Shown: positions 57,074-64,000 of the stretch, piece by piece | Layout: each line of letters opens with the position of its first letter | How positions within the stretch are numbered: the first letter of the stretch is position 1 | Source of the DNA: Typha latifolia | Taxonomy: Eukaryota; Streptophyta; Magnoliopsida; Poales; Typhaceae | DNA: 64,000 bases | Assembly (NCBI GenBank): GCA_019914945.1 | Contig: CM034099.1 | Location: 3,968,001-4,032,000 of the forward strand | Reading direction: 5' to 3' | Translations under genes and position numbers: made by a program | The notes under the pieces: generated by a model | Seen by the model: the letters and a program-made list of their open reading frames with translations, nothing else | What the model was told of the DNA's origin: nothing | The model's database searches: none

Positions 57074-58591
57074 ATGGCTCCATTAGATGCCCGTGAGGTC
57101 GTCAAGTGCACCAAAAAGAGGAGAAGAGAGTTGATGGTTGGTAACACTAACAATGGGAATGCAATTGATTCACCTAGCACCAGGAGCACCACTAAAAAGG
57201 GTTCAAGGTTTCGCGGTGTTAGCAGGTACTGAAATTATAAGCAGGTAGTTCAGTTTCTTGATGTTCACATAAGTGAAAGTATATTATGCAGGCCTTCACT
57301 TTGATCAGCTAGGTGGAGATCATAATATAACAGAATGTATGTTCATATATACCTAGAACTAATGCTGCAAAATAAAGAAGGTGGCAGGGGTTTAGTCCAC
57401 AGTAAGTTTGATGAGGTTATTGTTCAGAAATCAGACTTGCCTGTATCCAATTAACTCTTGGTCTATTAAATCTCCTCTTGTTAAAATTCCACCACATTAG
57501 ACAAATAGAAGAAGTTTTTCTGTTCATGGGACTGGTGAAATCTTTCAAGAACTTAAACAACATATCAAATATCACGACCAAAGACTCCTGAAATACAACA
57601 CAAAGGAAGAAGGGAAAACAAGGTGCAATTGTCATGAGTTCCACTTGTCCTGTAACTTGTTCTTTTACTCTACCATACAGGCTATATTCTAATCAAGTTA
57701 ATTTAAATTGGAGCTGTTCATCAATCTGACCAGTTTATGTGGGAGCATATGATCAGGAAGAGGCATCAGCAAGAGCTTATGATCTTGCTGCACTCAAGTA
57801 CTGGGGACCTACCACCTGTACAAACTTCCCTGTATGTGTGAATAAGTTGATCTTAATTCTAATCTTCAGCTTGTGACATCATACATAAGCAATTGCATTT
57901 CAATTTGTAGATGACTGGATATAATCTCAGGTAGCTGACTATGAAAAAGAGTTACAATTGATGAAGAACATCATGAAAGAAGAATACCTTTCTTCATTAA
58001 GGAGGTATTGATTATTTCTTAAACTTCTCAAGATGCATATCCAGAATTACTAACACAACATTACTTTTCTCTAATGTTAGAAAAAGCAGTGGCTTCTCAA
58101 GAGGCATCTCCAAGTATCAGGGAGTGGCAAGGTACTATTTCTTTAACAGAATATGTTTTACTTTGTCCACCAATAGTTTGCAAGAGGACAGAATAAATTG
58201 TAGGCATCATCACAATGGAAGGTGGGAAGCAAAGATTGGAAGAGTATTTGGAAACAAATATCACTAGTTAGCACCTCAACTCAAAATAATCTCTACTTTC
58301 CTACATATAATCCTTCAATGAGATCAAATGAAGTTATATCTTGTTTCAGGTACTCAAGAGGAAGCTGCTCATGCTTATGACATTGCTGCGATCGAGTACA
58401 GAGGGATCAACGCCGTGACAAAGTTTGATCTGAGCACATACATCAGATGGCTAAGACTAGGTGCTTCAACTGCTGTAGATAGGATTCAGGAACACCATGC
58501 AAATGCCAGTAAAAGAGAAACACTCTTTCAGCACAACCCCTTCATGATAAATGGTATCTCACCATGTAAGCAGGAATTTACGCCTCATTAA
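57074..58591 (+). pseudogene. AP2-domain gene remnant (WRINKLED/ANT-like, two AP2 domains), disabled
   Basis: Recognisable exons: 57074-57225 (MAPLDAREVVKCTKKRRRE, ending GSRFRGVSR), 57525-57622 (decayed), 57734-57831 ([20 protein letters not shown]), 57931-58004, 58081-58131 (SSGFSRGISKYQGVAR), 58204-58267 (HHHNGRWEAKIGRVFGNKY) and 58350-58591 ([20 protein letters not shown]). In the second exon the expected tryptophan before NTTQRKKGKQ is TGA (57589-57591), and the upstream part no longer matches. In the second AP2 domain the frame meets TAG at 58265-58267 and the donor after it is lost (TTAGCACC). Both AP2 domains are thus broken. Intact members are transcription factors; WRI1 controls fatty-acid synthesis genes. 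Confidence 0.78.
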
Positions 58592-60322
58592 TTAGCTCCA
58601 GTGGCATAAGAAGCAAATCCTCTTCTCCAACTGCACTCAGCCTCCTGTTGAAGTCAGTGATGTTTAGGCAACTCATGGAAAAGAACTCAGCTGCAGGTGA
58701 TGAAGAGGGAGAAGGTACAAAAGATAAAAATATGTGGTAGGATTCAGGGTGTTATGTTCAAAGCATTGAACTGCCAGTGTTACCTAAGTCTTGTTATGAC
58801 AATAGGGAAAGGTTGTATTGGGATGGTGCTGCTTCTACATGCAATATGGAGTAGTAAGTTGAGGAGAGAAGATAGTAAATTGAAAGGATGACACTGAAAG
58901 AGAATTAACAACACAATTTGGCTTAGTTCTCTCTTCTGTACCATAAGTTTCTCTTGCAATTTGCCTGTTTCTTTGGACAAAAGGTTTTTTCTTTTGCAGC
59001 ATTGAGTGCTGGATCAAGAAATTTCCCTCTATTAATAAGAAAAAAGAATGTGCTGGTAAAAGAAGAGCAATCTGAAAATGATCAGTAGATCTTCTATATA
59101 CTAACAGATGCTTTATTTAACAAAAGATTTGTATAACAAAAAAGCAGAATTACAAAAAACATCCTGGTACAAGATGATTTATTACCCTGAACTTGCTGTG
59201 CCAATAAGGAGAAAACCACTAAGCCCTAACCATACAATTACTCAGTCTTATTTATGGCAAAACGAGGAATACACAGTTATTGGAGGTAAAGGATAGGAGA
59301 GGTAGGCACCGTCAAACATTGAAACCACTATCTGAGTGTCTAGATTAGATTTTACAGAAAATGCAATTGTCCAATAACAAAAGTAAAACACTTGATGGAT
59401 ATTTACACACAAAGCAAATATGTATACAAATATTCGAACTCTTACAAATGATAAAGAGCTGCAGTGTCGGACCAATATGAATTTTTTGTAGTCCTCAGCT
59501 AATACTTAATCTGTTTCAAATTCTGATTGCTACCATGGTAATCTGCAATGAGGTATCTTATCATGTATTGGCTTCAAAATTTGGGTGCATCTCTTACTGA
59601 AGCATGCACCTCGCAAAAGAATGAGTTTGATCTGATCTCTAATAATCCCCTATTGAGAAACACCAAACTATAACAAGGCCCTGATATAAACGTTTCTGTA
59701 TCCTGAAAATTGCAGAGAGAAGTTACAAAAGTTTGTTTAGGAGTAGTCCAGGAAGACGAGTAATTCAAGAAAATAAACGAAATAGAAAGGAACGGAGAAA
59801 AGAAAGAAAAAGTAGTACAAGGAACACAAAATATGGCACTCTGGAGATTACATCGTGGATACGGGCCCTTCAACAGAGTTGTCTAATATGAGTCATCCAT
59901 ATTTTACCATTCAAAGTTATAAGTAAAATTCAAATAATCCGTAATTCATTTAATCAATTAACAAAATGTTGATTGATCTTCAATTCAGAATGATACGAGA
60001 TATGAAAATTATCATACCCAATTACAAGTGCACTGTTAAGAGTAAGAGAAGATCTACACAAGAAATGTAATCACAAATTCTTTTTGAGAAACTACTAGAG
60101 AGATTACAAAATATAAGTTCTGATAGCATACAGAATTCATGGTCACAATTGCTGCATCATTTGCATGTATACTTTTATAAAATAAAATAAAAAAAGAAAA
60201 CATCACCACAAACAGGCCGATCATTTATTTGTCCCCTAAGATTGTTACAGCAGACATGCAACTTAAAGAGTCAGCAACTTACATCGATTTTACATACAAG
60301 TAGATGACTGCTCAGCACTTGC
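58592..60322. other. Intergenic between the AP2 pseudogene and isochorismate synthase
   Basis: 1.7 kb, AT-rich. It holds the 3' flanks of both neighbours. Several short open frames on both strands resemble nothing known to me. No repeats of note. Confidence 0.55.
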
Positions 60323-63880
<3,558 letters not shown>

Positions 63881-64000
63881 CTGCATAAAGATCAGCAAGT
63901 TAGTAATTACAGAGCTAGTATGTAGCAGATGATGAGAGATGTTACAATTTGCCAAGCAATAAAAAAAGAAAGAAAAGAAAGAAAAAAAAAACCGATTTAG
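63881..64000 (-). other. ICS: ICS intron, cut by the window edge
   Basis: An intron sequence with a purine-rich run (AAAAAAAGAAAGAAAAGAAA on the plus strand, i.e. a pyrimidine tract in the transcript). The acceptor TTTATGCAG precedes the exon ending at 63880. Upstream exons, including the plastid targeting region, are outside the window. Confidence 0.7.

Noticed and set aside
57417..57644. 75-codon minus-strand frame overlapping the decayed AP2 exon
   Set aside because: The plus strand holds the recognisable remnant RKKGKQ with a donor; the minus frame resembles nothing.

Overview
This is a window of nuclear DNA from a flowering plant. It is AT-rich, its genes have many introns, and its proteins are plant families: class XI myosin, a WRKY factor, an AP2/WRINKLED-type factor and isochorismate synthase. 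I cannot name the lineage. All gene models were made by reading splice sites and reading phase by eye. Family assignments rest on remembered plant homologues (mainly Arabidopsis), not on a search.

Layout from left to right: (1) the 5' half of an aminopeptidase M1 gene (APM1, minus strand, running off the left edge); (2) a class XI myosin gene, copy A (minus, CDS about 6.27-30.91 kb); (3) a short junction holding truncated fragments of both flanking genes (about 32.60-32.71 kb); (4) a second class XI myosin gene, copy B (minus, CDS about 33.92-50.41 kb); (5) a small twin-CX9C (MDM35/TRIAP1-type) gene (plus, 52.19-54.49 kb); (6) a group IIc WRKY gene with the variant heptapeptide WRKYGKK (minus, 54.93-55.70 kb); (7) a broken AP2-domain gene (plus, 57.07-58.59 kb); (8) the 3' half of an isochorismate synthase gene (minus, 60.32 kb to the right edge).

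The outstanding feature is in the two myosins. Canonical plant myosin XI, as I recall Arabidopsis XI-K, has one 42-residue coiled-coil segment between the IQ neck and the cargo-binding tail. Here that segment is one 126-nt, phase 0-0 exon, exactly six heptads, and it is amplified with its intron into an array: 30 copies in gene A (29 open, one dead pseudo-exon) and 13 in gene B (all open). All other exons join in frame. The predicted heavy chains are about 2,675 and 1,986 residues, against about 1,500 for ordinary class XI myosins. Length changes inside the arrays are mostly whole heptads (21 nt). Gene A's array has grown by further duplication of blocks of 8-9 exons, each ending in a copy of the same long intron.

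The myosin pair arose by tandem duplication of a segment running from APM1 exon 1 to just upstream of the twin-CX9C gene. The join is still visible: a fragment of the twin-CX9C 5' flank abuts a fragment of APM1 exon 1. After duplication, gene B's intron 3' of the array took a hAT-like element with a perfect 8-bp target duplication and a probable solo LTR. Gene A took a roughly 2.8-kb insertion in a motor intron. A stretch of about 1.15 kb over motor exons 3-7 is almost identical between the copies, introns included, which suggests gene conversion. The right part of the window places a WRKY50/51-type regulator close to isochorismate synthase; both families are tied to salicylic acid.
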